The notes under the pieces were generated by a model, which saw nothing but the letters and a program-made list of their open reading frames with translations, had not been told where the DNA came from and searched no databases. A stretch of DNA of 64,000 nt from Nothophaeocryptopus gaeumannii (lineage: Eukaryota > Ascomycota > Dothideomycetes > Mycosphaerellales > Mycosphaerellaceae): positions 992,001-1,056,000 of the forward strand of contig JASISA010000027.1 in the NCBI GenBank assembly GCA_031771865.1. The letters run 5' to 3'. Of the stretch, positions 32,894-43,339 are shown piece by piece. Within the stretch, counting starts at the first letter, position 1; every line of letters starts with the position of its first letter. A program made the translations under genes and the position numbers.

Positions 32894-34214
32894 GTTGACG
32901 GTGTGTTGTCGTGTAGTTGATATTAGGTAGTTATTGAGTGCTGCTGTGTTTCTGTCGCAGTATCTGTTGTCGAGAAACTGCTGCTGTTGTAGCGAGTGTG
33001 GACTGCGCGAGGTATTGCTTGATTGCAAGTGAGCGAGCGATGAAATGCAGAGCAAAGTTGGCGACAAAGGAATGTGAGCGAAAGGCCGTTTTCAAGTGCA
33101 GAAGCGATGGGGAGCGCACGGTTGTCCACAAGCAAGGGGGCTGCATTTAGCGCCTCGCTAGCGTGAAACGACAATCGAACGCCTCAGCGGTCGGGACTCG
33201 AGCCGCACTCGCACCCGCATCTCAGGAACAGGAAAGGCGTTCGCTGTCCTTGCTGGTGGTTCCTGAGCTCCCTGGACGCCGCAAGCGCTCTCGAATCCTA
33301 TTCATTACCACTGACTGCTGCACCGTTTGTCGCGTGTATCGCTGACTTCTTCCACTCCGCCTCAACAATTCGACGCATCGCCGGGCGGAGACGCGCCAAC
33401 GTCGCAATCGTGCCCAGATGGCAGACGTCGCTATGTGGCGACCAAAGAATGCCCCCATCGAGCCATGGTGGGAGCCCGCTATGGCCAGTGTGGAGAGACT
33501 GTCCCGGGACATCCGGTGATCCTGTCTCCGTCGAGCAGCCCGGCGCATTTGCCAGGGATCTGTACATGGGTCCAAACGAACGGGTCTTCTGATTCGAGGC
33601 CACGCAAGTGCTGTACGCCCAACATTGCATTGCGTTGCAGGAGGTTACGCGACTGGGCCACGAATCCATCTGGTCGCACCACAAATCTCTGAGTGGCCTT
33701 GTCCATCCGGGGAAAACAGTCGAGGCACCTAGGCCTGGACCACGCGGCGGTGCGGGTGACTGCTTTGCTTCAAGAGCCCCCTTTCCGACGCAACGGGAGA
33801 CACGAGGCTCTTCACGCTGTGTTCTGGAGATACATCACACTGGTGTGACCAGCTTGGCCGCATTTATTACGACCTGAAATCTGCTGGAGCTTCTCACGGA
33901 CGTTGCAAGTGCGGCGCTGTGCCAGGAGCCACGGGACCCAAAGGAGTAAGAGCGTTGATGTCTCTTTCTACCCGAGACAGACGATTTTCGTTCCCGTTGA
34001 GACGTTCCAATTGCACGGCACACGGAGTTACTCATCGAGACATCAGAAACGCGACCCAAACCTTACAATGCTTCAATCTACCGGGATTGCTCTAAGTAGA
34101 CATGCCATCGCTGTTGCCCGTGGTGGGCGTCGCGAAAAGATGATGTTGCAATAGGCTTCTTCACGAGCCGGGCATGCTCGACGCTCGTATTGCGGTTACG
34201 AGTGCGTTCGAAGT
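32894..34214. other. Intergenic, nothing recognised
   Basis: Upstream of the cell-wall protein gene, so it carries its promoter. No other gene seen. Confidence 0.45.
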
Positions 34215-34754
34215 TTATTCGCTGCTGACAATGATCGGGTATTGGCCCACTCCAGATCTCAGAAACTTGAGGGCATCATTGTTGCCGTCGCCGCTTGAAC
34301 GGACACATAACATCAGCAAGCCAATATTGACTATTGTGAGGCGCAACTTACACTCCAAAAGGCCAGCCCTGGAGCGTGATGGTAAGTTGATCTGGCTTGG
34401 ACACCTCCCTACAGAGTTCACAAATCCAGAATGAATATGGATATCTGGAATACCCTGCGACGAGCATGGATGCGTCAGCCAAAGTTGGAAACAGTGGTGA
34501 GAATCTGCTAAGAGCGAATATACCGTCTCCTGTCCAAAGGTCTCCCAAATCTTGGTTGCGGCGAGCTTCGAGCTAACATAGCTCGACCCAGAGACCATTG
34601 CCGGCATGTGCAAGACGCGCGTAGAAATATCGACGACCAGCGCATCCTTGGATGCGACATTCATGAAAGCTCGACTGAGATGGAAGGCATCTTTCGTGTT
34701 GATCTCGAAACCGCGCCACCATTCGTCAGCGTCATTCGCGATGTTGAGTAAACA
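34215..34754 (-). pseudogene. SDR gene remnant
   Basis: Open from an acceptor-like site at 34754 (TTTGTAG) to about 34500, reading NIANDADEWWRGFEINTKDAFHLS, then AFMNVASKDALVVDIST and SSYVSSKLA. The catalytic Ser/Tyr/Lys arrangement of an SDR (YVSSK) is visible. A later piece IPDIHIHSGFVNS echoes the substrate-loop IHPGVV region after a possible small intron. No exon with the TGxxxGxG nucleotide-binding loop was found upstream, and the 3' part loses similarity. I infer a truncated, probably dead copy of the SDR type seen at 15.8-16.8 kb. Confidence 0.5.
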
Positions 34755-35622
34755 CTACAAAGAACACATCACACGGGACATCCTGACGAGATATAATCGC
34801 TTCTGTCAAGCCGCGTCAACCAGGTTGTTGGACTGAGACACTCATGCTCCGGAGCGTTGCTGCTGGGCCCTTCTAAACCTCAAGAGGCCTCTTCGCGCTT
34901 TTGAGACAGAGAGCTGTGATGAAAAGCGCCGCAGGACATTCATCTGCATGCTACGTTTTCGCCTTATGCTTCCGATGAACCAGGTAAACGCCGGACACTT
35001 GGTCTATGCACAAAGCAATGCTCATGTCGCATCGCAGTGTCGTTGGAAGCCAAGGCACTTCGTATCAGAGGAGTTTTGCAAACTCGAAAGTGAGCTGCCT
35101 CAAGCCGGTATTGAGGAAGGCGCTCTACCGCTGGAGCGCCCTCTTCAACCCGAAAAGGAAATCTCAGCACAACTCTGCACAATTTCAAGATCTTTGGCAA
35201 AAAGATGCACTTGGCCTTTTATTCTGTCCTTGATGCTGGTACGTCAACAAGGATTCTTGGACCAGGATATAAGCCTGGCCAGATTGGGTTGAGGTACCTT
35301 CATCAATGCACTGCAAACTCCTCTATTCCTACGGACGATCATTGTACCGAAACCCCGAAGCGCTCTACGTACACGGAAGAAGAAGCCAAGCCATCATCTC
35401 TGCCCTGACGACCTTTCGAGATATACCGTGCATCACAGGTCGGATGGCAGCCTCCGCATCGTGTCCATCGTGTCTGCATTCCCCGCAATGCACATCTATC
35501 CGGCAGAGATGCAGCCTAACAACAGCCGTAGTGTCCATCAGATGTTATTAAAGAATTGAGAGTGTCATGGAAAATCTCAGTCAACTATTCCTGGGTCATC
35601 TTCAACCGTTTATGTGCTTGCA
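34755..35622. other. Intergenic, promoter side of the GH106-like gene
   Basis: About 870 bp without a recognisable gene. Confidence 0.45.
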
Positions 35623-38600
35623 ATGGCTCCAGTATTGCGGCGAATGCTTCGGCTGTTCGCTTTCATTTCTTCCGTCTCTGGCTTCAATACCAATGATCAA
35701 GTCGGAGCTGACATTGACTACGGCTCCTTTCAAAGCCCTTCGAGCCATGTCCGGCCACGATTCAGGTGTGCTTTTCAGAAGAGTGCTCTATGGCTCCTGA
35801 AAAACTGATTGTGAACAGATACTGGATCCCGGATGCTTCAGTCGATTTGGACGTCGTGAAAGATGACTTCGCAAAAGCCAAAGAAGTTGGCATGGGCGGA
35901 CTAGAACTTCTCGGTTACTATCTCTACGGCAATTATCCTTCTGTGATTGCTGAGGGAGGACCCGTGCCTGTCGATTGGACAACGTATGGCTGGGGAACCG
36001 AAGCCTGGAAGAATCTTCAAGATACTGCGCTTCGAGCGACAAAGGATCTGGGATTGATCATGGACTTTGCACCTGGTCCGAATCAAGGAGCTGGTGTTCC
36101 TGCACAGCCAGATGATGAAGGTGTGATGTGGTATTTGGATCCTTACAATATGTCAGTAGCAATTGGTGGTACTTTTGACGATGTCCTACCTGGATGGGGG
36201 AGCGGGAAGCTGGTATTGCATTCTTGTGAGCAGCGACATCTGGACAAGATTGACATATGCGACTAGGTTTCAGCATCAACCGGGCTCATATCCGAGAGGA
36301 CGATAGCAAATTACTCTGCCTCGCCAGCGTGGAAAGGACCAGTCTACTACAATGGAACACGCAACACTATTGTAACATCGTCACTGCAAGACGTCACCGA
36401 TCAAGTCGATGCCAATGGCCATCTAAACCTACAATTCTCATCAGACGCCAACGGCCTAGAATACCAAATCTTCGCATACTACGAAGTCCATTCTACGTAC
36501 CTGGAGCAAGCCTCCCCTCTCGACCTAAACACCACCGTCCCCCAATCCCCTGTCGAAACATATCGTCAAAACGGCTCCCGAGTCGTCGACCACTTCTCCG
36601 CAGCAGGCGCCCAACTCATCGCCAATTTCTGGGAAACCTACCTCCTCTCTGACGGCTCACTAGATCTCATCAAAGAAGTCGGCAATTACGCCTGGGAAGA
36701 CAGCTACGAGATCGGAGCTGGAGCGCTTGCTTGGTGGACACCGTCACTGCTTGATAAGTTTACCGCGAGTAGGGGGTATGCGTTGAATAAATACTTGCCT
36801 CTGATTTATTCGTATAACACGGATGCTAATGGACTTTTGGCGAGCCCGGATCGGTATTATACGGATGGGAGTGATGAGGGGCAGGGGTTTGTTAATGATT
36901 ATTGGCAGGTGCTTACGGAGTTGAATGCGGTGTATCTTGAGACGCTGAAAAACTGGTCGATGGGGACTTTGGAAAGTCAATTTTCTGCGCAGGTTGTTTA
37001 TAATTTGTAAGTGGGAAGACTACGAGGACTCGGTGAGTTGAATGCTGACGTTGGTAGGCCAATGGATATGCTGGCGAATGTACCCAGTGTCAATGCGGTG
37101 AGTGTCCCTCCGATCATCCTCTTGACGAACTCGGACAGTAGCTGACCACTGTCTAGCCCGAATGTGAAAGCCTAGGCTTCGACCATGTGATCGATGCATA
37201 CCGTCAGTTCTCCGGGCCAGCAAACTGTAAGCATATGCAACTGTATCCCCCTCCAAGCTCGCATTGACCCTTCTTTTGAAAGTGGCCGGAAAACGCATCA
37301 TATCATCAGAACTGGGTGCTCAGCGCAACGAAGTCTACGGGCAAACATTGCCCGAGCTCATATGGGATACGAAACGCTCAATCGCAGGGTCTGTCAACAT
37401 CTTTGTCTACCACGGATATCCTTATACTGGCTCTTATCCGAACACTACTTGGCCTGGTTTCTCGACTTTCACATACCGCTTCTCCAACATGCACGGCCCT
37501 CGCCAGCCCTACTGGGAATACCAAAGAGACTTCATGGACTGGACAGCCCGCGTCCAATACATCGCGCAATCCGGCATCCCAAAAATTGACCTCGCATTCT
37601 GGCTCAAGCGGGACCAATTCTTCTCCGTGCCCTCAGCCTACGAGCCCACCGATCTAGAAGAAGCCGGCTTCACGTACGAATACCTATCACCTGATAATTT
37701 CGTCCTACCAGAAGCTTATGTTGAGAATGGGACGTTCGCGCCGGAGAGACAGGCGTTTAAGACGATTGTTATGAGGGAGAACGATACGCTCACAGTCCCA
37801 GGCGTGCAACATCTGGTCGACTACTCTCATGCAGGACTGCCGATTGTCTTCTCAGGAGGCGTACCCCAGAATCTGACAGGCTATAACGCCAGCGGCGGGA
37901 CCGAATACGTCCGCTCATCCCTCGCCAGCATCGTGGACCTCCCAAACGTGCATATCGTCCCCTTCGAAAATCTAGCCGCTTCACTCCTCGCTCTGGGGAT
38001 CACACCACGCACGAGCGTTTCAGCTGATAAAACGTTTTATACATACTGGCGAGAAGACACCAACGCTTGTATCTCGTACGTCTATATCTACAATGATGCA
38101 TGGTACAGCGAGCTCGGCGAAGGCGCGGCTAGCGGGATTATAACATTTGAAACCTCGGGTGTACCGTATGAATATGATGCCTGGACAGGGGAAGTCAGAC
38201 CCATTCTGGCGTATCAGCAGACGGCGTCGAAGGTCACGATTCCCGTGGCGCTGGCGGGAAATCAGAGCACGGTGATTGGATTTCATCATAACGAGACATC
38301 GCCGACAGGCGTCAGGCCCCTGTCCTTCCCGAAGGAGGTATACGACGCTTCGGTCTCTAGCTCGGGAGGAATCGATGTCAAAGTTGGAAACACGACCGAG
38401 CTCATCTTACTCTCAAACGGCACGAGCATCACCTTCCCAGTCCCGGCAGCTCCTCTATCCCTGATGAACTGGTCTCTCATCGTGGAATCCTGGTCCCCAC
38501 CCGCAGATCTCGAAGCATATCAGACGCAAGCCGTGCTCTCGAACTCGACATACAACCTGACGAGTCTGAAGCCCTGGAATGCGATTTCTGAAGAGCTGCG

Positions 38601-38967
38601 CAATGTTTCTGGACGAGGATTCTACTCGACAACTTTTGACTGGCCTCCGAGTGATGGCACGGCAGATGGAGCTGTGCTGAATCTTGGTGCTATTATCAAT
38701 ACCGCGAGAGTATGGGTGAATGGCAAGCAGCTCCCACCGCTTGATCCTACGCATGCGGTTGCTGATATCGGGGACTTCATCGTGCAAGGTGCGAACCAGG
38801 TTGAGGTCGTTGTGAGCACAACGTTGTCGAATGCGATGTTTCCGATCTGGGAGAAGGTGAAGTCTAGTGGGACATTATGGCTGGGACCAGCACCGGTGGA
38901 GCAGGCGTACGGGTTGGTGCAGAACGTGACGATGTTCCCGTATCTGAGGTACACCATAGCTCTGTAG
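35623..38967 (+). CDS. Secreted GH106-type glycosidase (alpha-L-rhamnosidase-like), 1023 aa
   Basis: Six exons: 35623-35765, 35819-36212, 36267-37006, 37058-37097, 37157-37226 and 37283-38967. All five introns are 51-59 nt with GT-AG ends and the summed length closes in frame. A signal peptide (MAPVLRRMLRLFAFISSVSG) precedes the family N-terminus HVRPRFRYWIPDASVDLDVVKDDFAKAKEVGMGG. Further blocks are GLIMDFAPGPNQGAG, ISSELGAQRN near the middle, FVYHGYPYTGSYPNTTWPGF, and a C-terminal beta-sandwich (RGFYSTTFDWP, ARVWVNGKQL). There are many N-glycosylation sequons. GH106 enzymes release L-rhamnose from plant pectins or glycosides. The start was chosen as the ATG opening the signal peptide. Confidence 0.82.
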
Positions 38968-38998
38968 GGTTCCCCTTGCTCATAGGCATTGTAGTGAC

Positions 38999-40029
38999 TC
39001 AATCAGATTTTACATCTTCATCCAGACGCATAAACATATGCAAAGCTCGCTCGTACGCCCACATAGTAACCGCGCTTGACGGGGCGGCTTTGATCAAACC
39101 CACAGTGAGCCCTCTGTACAGACCAACCGTGCCCTCCTTGCGCAGAATCATCTTGATGGTACTGAGAACCCCTCTGTCGTAGATTGGTATGCGACCTCCC
39201 CCAACATACTTATTGCGGGTCGGACCTTGTACTTGCAGTCGCTTCCTCACAGTGTCGAGTGGAAACACGGCAGTCTTGCTGAGGACGCTGGCAGTGACAC
39301 CAGCAATGGCGTCGCCGGAGCCAAGGGGCAGTTGAACTTCGGCGAGCATTGGTTTGAGTCCTTCGTAGAACGCGAAGAATAAGCCCATGTAAGGAACGAT
39401 TTGTCCAATGCCTGCACTCAGACCTCGAAACCAGCCGGCGTATCCTTCGTGGCGAGTGATATGCCGTACGCTCGCTATGAGCCCGTCGTAGACTCTCTCT
39501 GTACCCTGCGCAGCGAAACGTGTTCGGAGTAGATCGAGCGGGTATGTCACAGTCGTAGCAGCAGTTCCGGCAACAGCTCCGCTGATGAAACTCTTCGCCG
39601 TCCCCGGTATGTTGACACCTCCCTCATCCGAGATCTTGTTCAAAGCCTGTGTCGTGCTGCGGTATGCCAGGAATTGAATGGCTCCATAGCTCAGATATAG
39701 CCCTTCGGCTGGTATGTTGCCTTTCCAAAAGCCTGTGATTCCCTCAAGCTTCCATATGTCCCTTGCGACTAGGTAGACTCCGATGGGCGTCTTCGTCGGA
39801 CGTGGATAGGATTTGGGATCGGCTAGGGAGTGGTAGTGCAGTTGGAGGCGGATCTTGACGACATCCAGAGGTGCGATAACGAATCTTGAGATCAGACCGG
39901 CAATGGCACCTGCCACCACGACCTGAGTCCGCGTGCCCTGTGGCAAGCCACGTTAGCATTGAGACCGCTGTTGTGTGAATCTTTGTGTAGGCATACCTCA
40001 TCGCGGAGATGCTCTTTCGCCGCAGACAT
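38999..40029 (-). CDS. TPC1: Mitochondrial thiamine pyrophosphate carrier
   Basis: Two exons: 40029-39997 (MSAAKEHLRDE) and 39937-38999, with a 59-nt intron (GTATGC..CACAG), giving 323 residues. Three mitochondrial-carrier signatures are visible: PLDVVKIRLQ, PLDLLRTRF and PLDTVRKRLQ, each followed by a G-rich helix pattern. There are six membrane helices in the inner membrane. The N-terminus (TRTQVVVAGAIAGLISRFVIAPLDVVKIRLQL) and AEGLYLSYGAIQF are characteristic of Tpc1, which imports thiamine pyrophosphate into the matrix. It is transcribed divergently from the gamma-butyrobetaine dioxygenase gene, with 191 bp between the start codons. Confidence 0.92.
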
Positions 40030-40220
40030 CCATGAGCATGCGCTCCAGGACAGCGTGAATATTTGTTATCAGGCCGCGGATGGAAGGAGAGATGCAATGA
40101 AGTCCGAGGTGCAGCAAGAAAGCTCGGTTCACGGCCAAGACCTGCTTCCGCCCTTCGATCTACGATGTTCACCTCCGCATCTATGTCCAAAGCCTCCGTG
40201 ATACACCCACACGACCGATC
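40030..40220. promoter_or_regulatory. Compact bidirectional promoter between TPC1 and the dioxygenase
   Basis: Only 191 bp separate two divergent start codons, so the promoters must overlap. No specific factor site recognised. Confidence 0.6.
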
Positions 40221-41840
40221 ATGGCGCTGCCATTACGGTGGCTTTCGCGACGGCAACTCCAGGTCATTTGCTCCTCCTCGTCAAGACAGCCGCTACCTTC
40301 GCGAGGATATTCCAATACCTACTCGAGACGGCAAGTCGTGGAAACGCAACAACAACAACCCTTTCATCGAACCCATACTTTGGGAAAGCGAAGCTTGACC
40401 TTCAAAGAGAAACCCGAATTTGACGATGCATCTGAAGCATCGATCCAGAAGGGTGTCAAGCCGCAAAAGCCATGGGCAGCTCAGCCTAACGCCCGGCACC
40501 CAGGAGTGCCACTGGACATTGAGGTGGACGGAGTCGTTCACAGATTGGACCCCATTGTAGTCCGAGATTTGTGTTCATGTCCACAATGCGTAGACCCATC
40601 TACCCGGCAGAAGCTTTTCTATACGCCCGATATACCGCCCATCATTTCACATAGATCTGTATCAATTGGATCGGACGTCGTTTCCGTATTGTGGAAGAAT
40701 GACGTGCCCGGCTATGGAGACGAACACAAGACTGAGCTTTCCCTTGAGATGCTGCAACGCCTGATCCGAACTGGTAGGCCCGACGCCCCAACAGTCCTTC
40801 CGCAGAGAGTCCTCTGGGATGCAAACATGTACTCCTCTCAGACTCGAGACTTTGCATACGATGCCTACATGAGCGATGATACAATGCTTCTCAAAGCTCT
40901 CCAGCAACTACACTCACATGGACTGCTGTTCGTCACGAACGTCCCCGAAGACGAAGAATCTGTCGCGAGACTTGCAGAACGTGTTGGTCCGCTTAAGACG
41001 ACGTTCTACGGCAAGACGTGGGACGTTCGATCAGTCCCCGATGCAAAGAACGTTGCGTACACTTCTCAAAACCTCGGTTTCCACATGGACCTAATGTACA
41101 TGGAGCAACCACCGCACCTCCAGCTACTGCACTGCATCCGATTATCATCTGCCGGAGGAGCCAGTCTCTTCGCCGACAGCTTCAAAGCCATAAACCACCT
41201 GGCGAGGAAAGACTACAAATCATTTCAACGCCTTGCTAAGCAGACTGTTGAGTTTCATTACAACCATCCGGACAATTACTACCACCAAACCCGGACTGTT
41301 ATTGAACAGAAGGGTATTCAGCAGGGAGGATTGCGCATAGATGACTACAATGCGTTACTCACGCTGGCGAGAACGACTCCGCACTTGAACGTGTACAAAC
41401 CTATGGACTTCATCGAATCTGTCGCTTGGTCACCACCATTCCAGGGGCCGTTCCGATTAGATGGCGATCCAAGTCAAAGTCTTGGGCGACCGGCACCATT
41501 GAAGTCGTCTGAGTATTATAACGGCAAGGTCAGTGATTGGCACAAATCGGCGCGGAAATTCAATGCTCTTATCCACAATCCAAAGAACATACATGAGCGG
41601 CTGATGAAGCCGGGCGAGTGTGTCATCTTCGATAACCGGAGAGTTCTGCATGCGAGAAGAGCGTTTGAAGTTGGTGATGCTGGGAAGGAAAGGTGGTTAA
41701 GGGGGGCCTACATCGATAAGGACCCGTATATGAGCAAGCTGAAGGTCTTGACTAATCTGAGTCAACGTTTGGAAGAGGAGGCTCAGTGTAAGGATGTTGG
41801 ACAGGGAGATTTCCATGAGGCCATGGCGGCGGCCAACTGA
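40221..41840 (+). CDS. Gamma-butyrobetaine dioxygenase-like 2-oxoglutarate/Fe(II) oxygenase
   Basis: Single exon, 539 residues. A basic Ser/Arg/Gln-rich N-terminus suggests mitochondrial import. The N-terminal GBBH domain has a zinc site: Cys118, Cys120, Cys123 (LCSCPQC) with His169 as the likely fourth ligand. The TauD/TfdA-type catalytic core shows iron ligands His288 and Asp290 (GFHMDLMYMEQPP) and His477 (VLHARRAF), with Arg494 as the probable 2-oxoglutarate anchor. It performs the last step of carnitine synthesis, hydroxylating gamma-butyrobetaine; trimethyllysine dioxygenase is the main alternative, less likely given the overall match. An intact zinc site and iron triad indicate an active enzyme. 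Confidence 0.88.
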   Translation: MALPLRWLSRRQLQVICSSSSRQPLPSRGYSNTYSRRQVVETQQQQPFHRTHTLGKRSLTFKEKPEFDDASEASIQKGVKPQKPWAAQPNARHPGVPLDIEVDGVVHRLDPIVVRDLCSCPQCVDPSTRQKLFYTPDIPPIISHRSVSIGSDVVSVLWKNDVPGYGDEHKTELSLEMLQRLIRTGRPDAPTVLPQRVLWDANMYSSQTRDFAYDAYMSDDTMLLKALQQLHSHGLLFVTNVPEDEESVARLAERVGPLKTTFYGKTWDVRSVPDAKNVAYTSQNLGFHMDLMYMEQPPHLQLLHCIRLSSAGGASLFADSFKAINHLARKDYKSFQRLAKQTVEFHYNHPDNYYHQTRTVIEQKGIQQGGLRIDDYNALLTLARTTPHLNVYKPMDFIESVAWSPPFQGPFRLDGDPSQSLGRPAPLKSSEYYNGKVSDWHKSARKFNALIHNPKNIHERLMKPGECVIFDNRRVLHARRAFEVGDAGKERWLRGAYIDKDPYMSKLKVLTNLSQRLEEEAQCKDVGQGDFHEAMAAAN

Positions 41841-42217
41841 ACTCCAGTCTTGCAGAGCCTGGCACTGTAAGTAGTACTTCGATGTAGATATTCATCTAGT
41901 GAGAACCTGCAGTCGTAGAAGTGGATACTCGGAAACTGATCTGGCAGCAGAGGCGGATGTGAAAGACAGACACAGTGGATACATGGTCTATGAACCTCTT
42001 CAACGCATGTATCACCAAGGCAGAGGACAGCAAAAGAATAATCAGTGCTCTAGAGCATTCATCGTGTTCCGGCCATCGAAGGGGTCTTTGGGCGAGGCCA
42101 GATACTCTATACATACCACCAACTTCACCCATCCATAGTTCCACCATTCCTGCATCGTTTTAAACGATCGATAGACCAAGACGAAGGCCGGAAAGAGGCC
42201 TATCTAGCAAAAGAAGT
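41841..42217. other. Intergenic between dioxygenase and tRNA-Leu
   Basis: This 377-bp stretch holds the 3' UTR of the dioxygenase gene. A T-rich run typical of pol III termination was not clearly seen downstream of the tRNA. Confidence 0.45.
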
Positions 42218-42328
42218 TGACAAGAGGGGGATTCGAACCCCCGCGGGCAGAGCCCATGAGAATGCTGCTCGATTGGATCGAGTAAGCTGAGCTTGAGTCA
42301 CACGCCATAACCACTCGGCCATCTTGCC
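42218..42328 (-). tRNA. tRNA-Leu(CAA) with a 29-nt intron
   Basis: Minus strand, 111 nt including an intron at 42291-42263, mature length 82. The acceptor stem GGCAAGA pairs with TCTTGTC (one G-U), discriminator A. The D arm is GCC/GGC, the anticodon loop CTCAAG with CAA, the long class-II variable arm GGGC..GCCC, and the T arm GGGGG/CCCCC around TTCGAAT. The intron starts after position 37 as usual and can form a CTCGAT/ATCGAG hairpin. The anticodon stem TGTGA/TCTCA has one U-U mismatch at the middle pair. It decodes UUG. Confidence 0.93.
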
Positions 42329-43339
42329 AGGTTTGATCGCACGCTGAACCCGCGTGAATCGGTGGATGGAGTGACTTTCTCTTCGTATATCACCCCTTGA
42401 CGTCATGGGCAAGCCAGCGAGGACGATGTCGGAAGGACGCTAGCTTGGCCGGACCAGTTGAGGAAGGTAGCGTGGAAATGCGAGCCGAAATCTGTAGCCC
42501 TCTTGGCAAGCAAGTAAAGCGTTGAAGAAGAACATATTCCCACACGTGCTCCGTTACACGAAAACGGAGTCATTTCCAAAGACGTCACTTCGCCTTCGCG
42601 GGGCAATCTCTGCAAGGGCCAACGACTACGATCTCTTGCAGATCAATGATTTGTAGACATCCAGGGTCAATCGATATGTATTCGAACTCAATCATTCGGA
42701 GGGAAACTTGCCTGTTGCGTCTACAGTCTCACAGAGGAGGGGGAGCTCGCGTGCCCTCCGTCCGGAGCCAGCGGCGGACTTTACGCCCTCAAGGTGGAGC
42801 AGCCATGGCGCCACACGCGATTTCCAATCCATCAAAGGAGACCTCCCTCCCCCGAGTGTTTCCCATTAGACAGTCATTGTGATCACATTATATTATACCC
42901 GACCTGCCAGCTATAGCGATAAACCTATCAACATCCCGACGTCGTTCTCGTCACCGAGAAAAAGAGAGGTACCGAAGTCGCTCTTGCCCCTTCGTCTCGC
43001 TTCTAGACTACTTTCCCTCACTTCACCCTCTACCCAAGCTAGCGACTGTCCTACTCACTAGCGCCCCTCTACGAACGAAATACCTTATACTCACCTGAGA
43101 CTTCCTCCTTGATCTTACACCGCCTTACCACCACCGCTTGAAACCTCAACCGCCTCTCAGACAACTAGCACGATCGCTACTCCAATCGCTTACTCCACGT
43201 CCTCGGCATAGACTGCTACATCACATTCTTCCCGGCATAGAAAGACACCCTCCGTAATTCGAACGGCTGGGCTTGCAACGTTGCGAAAGACTAGTGTTGA
43301 AGTCTCCTTCGTCGCAAGCCTGCGTCTGGTGAAGTCAAT
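42329..43339. promoter_or_regulatory. Upstream region and probable long 5' leader of the dioxygenase BNA2
   Basis: About 1 kb without a gene. The 400 bp before the start are pyrimidine-rich (runs such as CTTCCTCC, CCTCTC), typical of strong fungal promoters and leaders. Confidence 0.5.
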
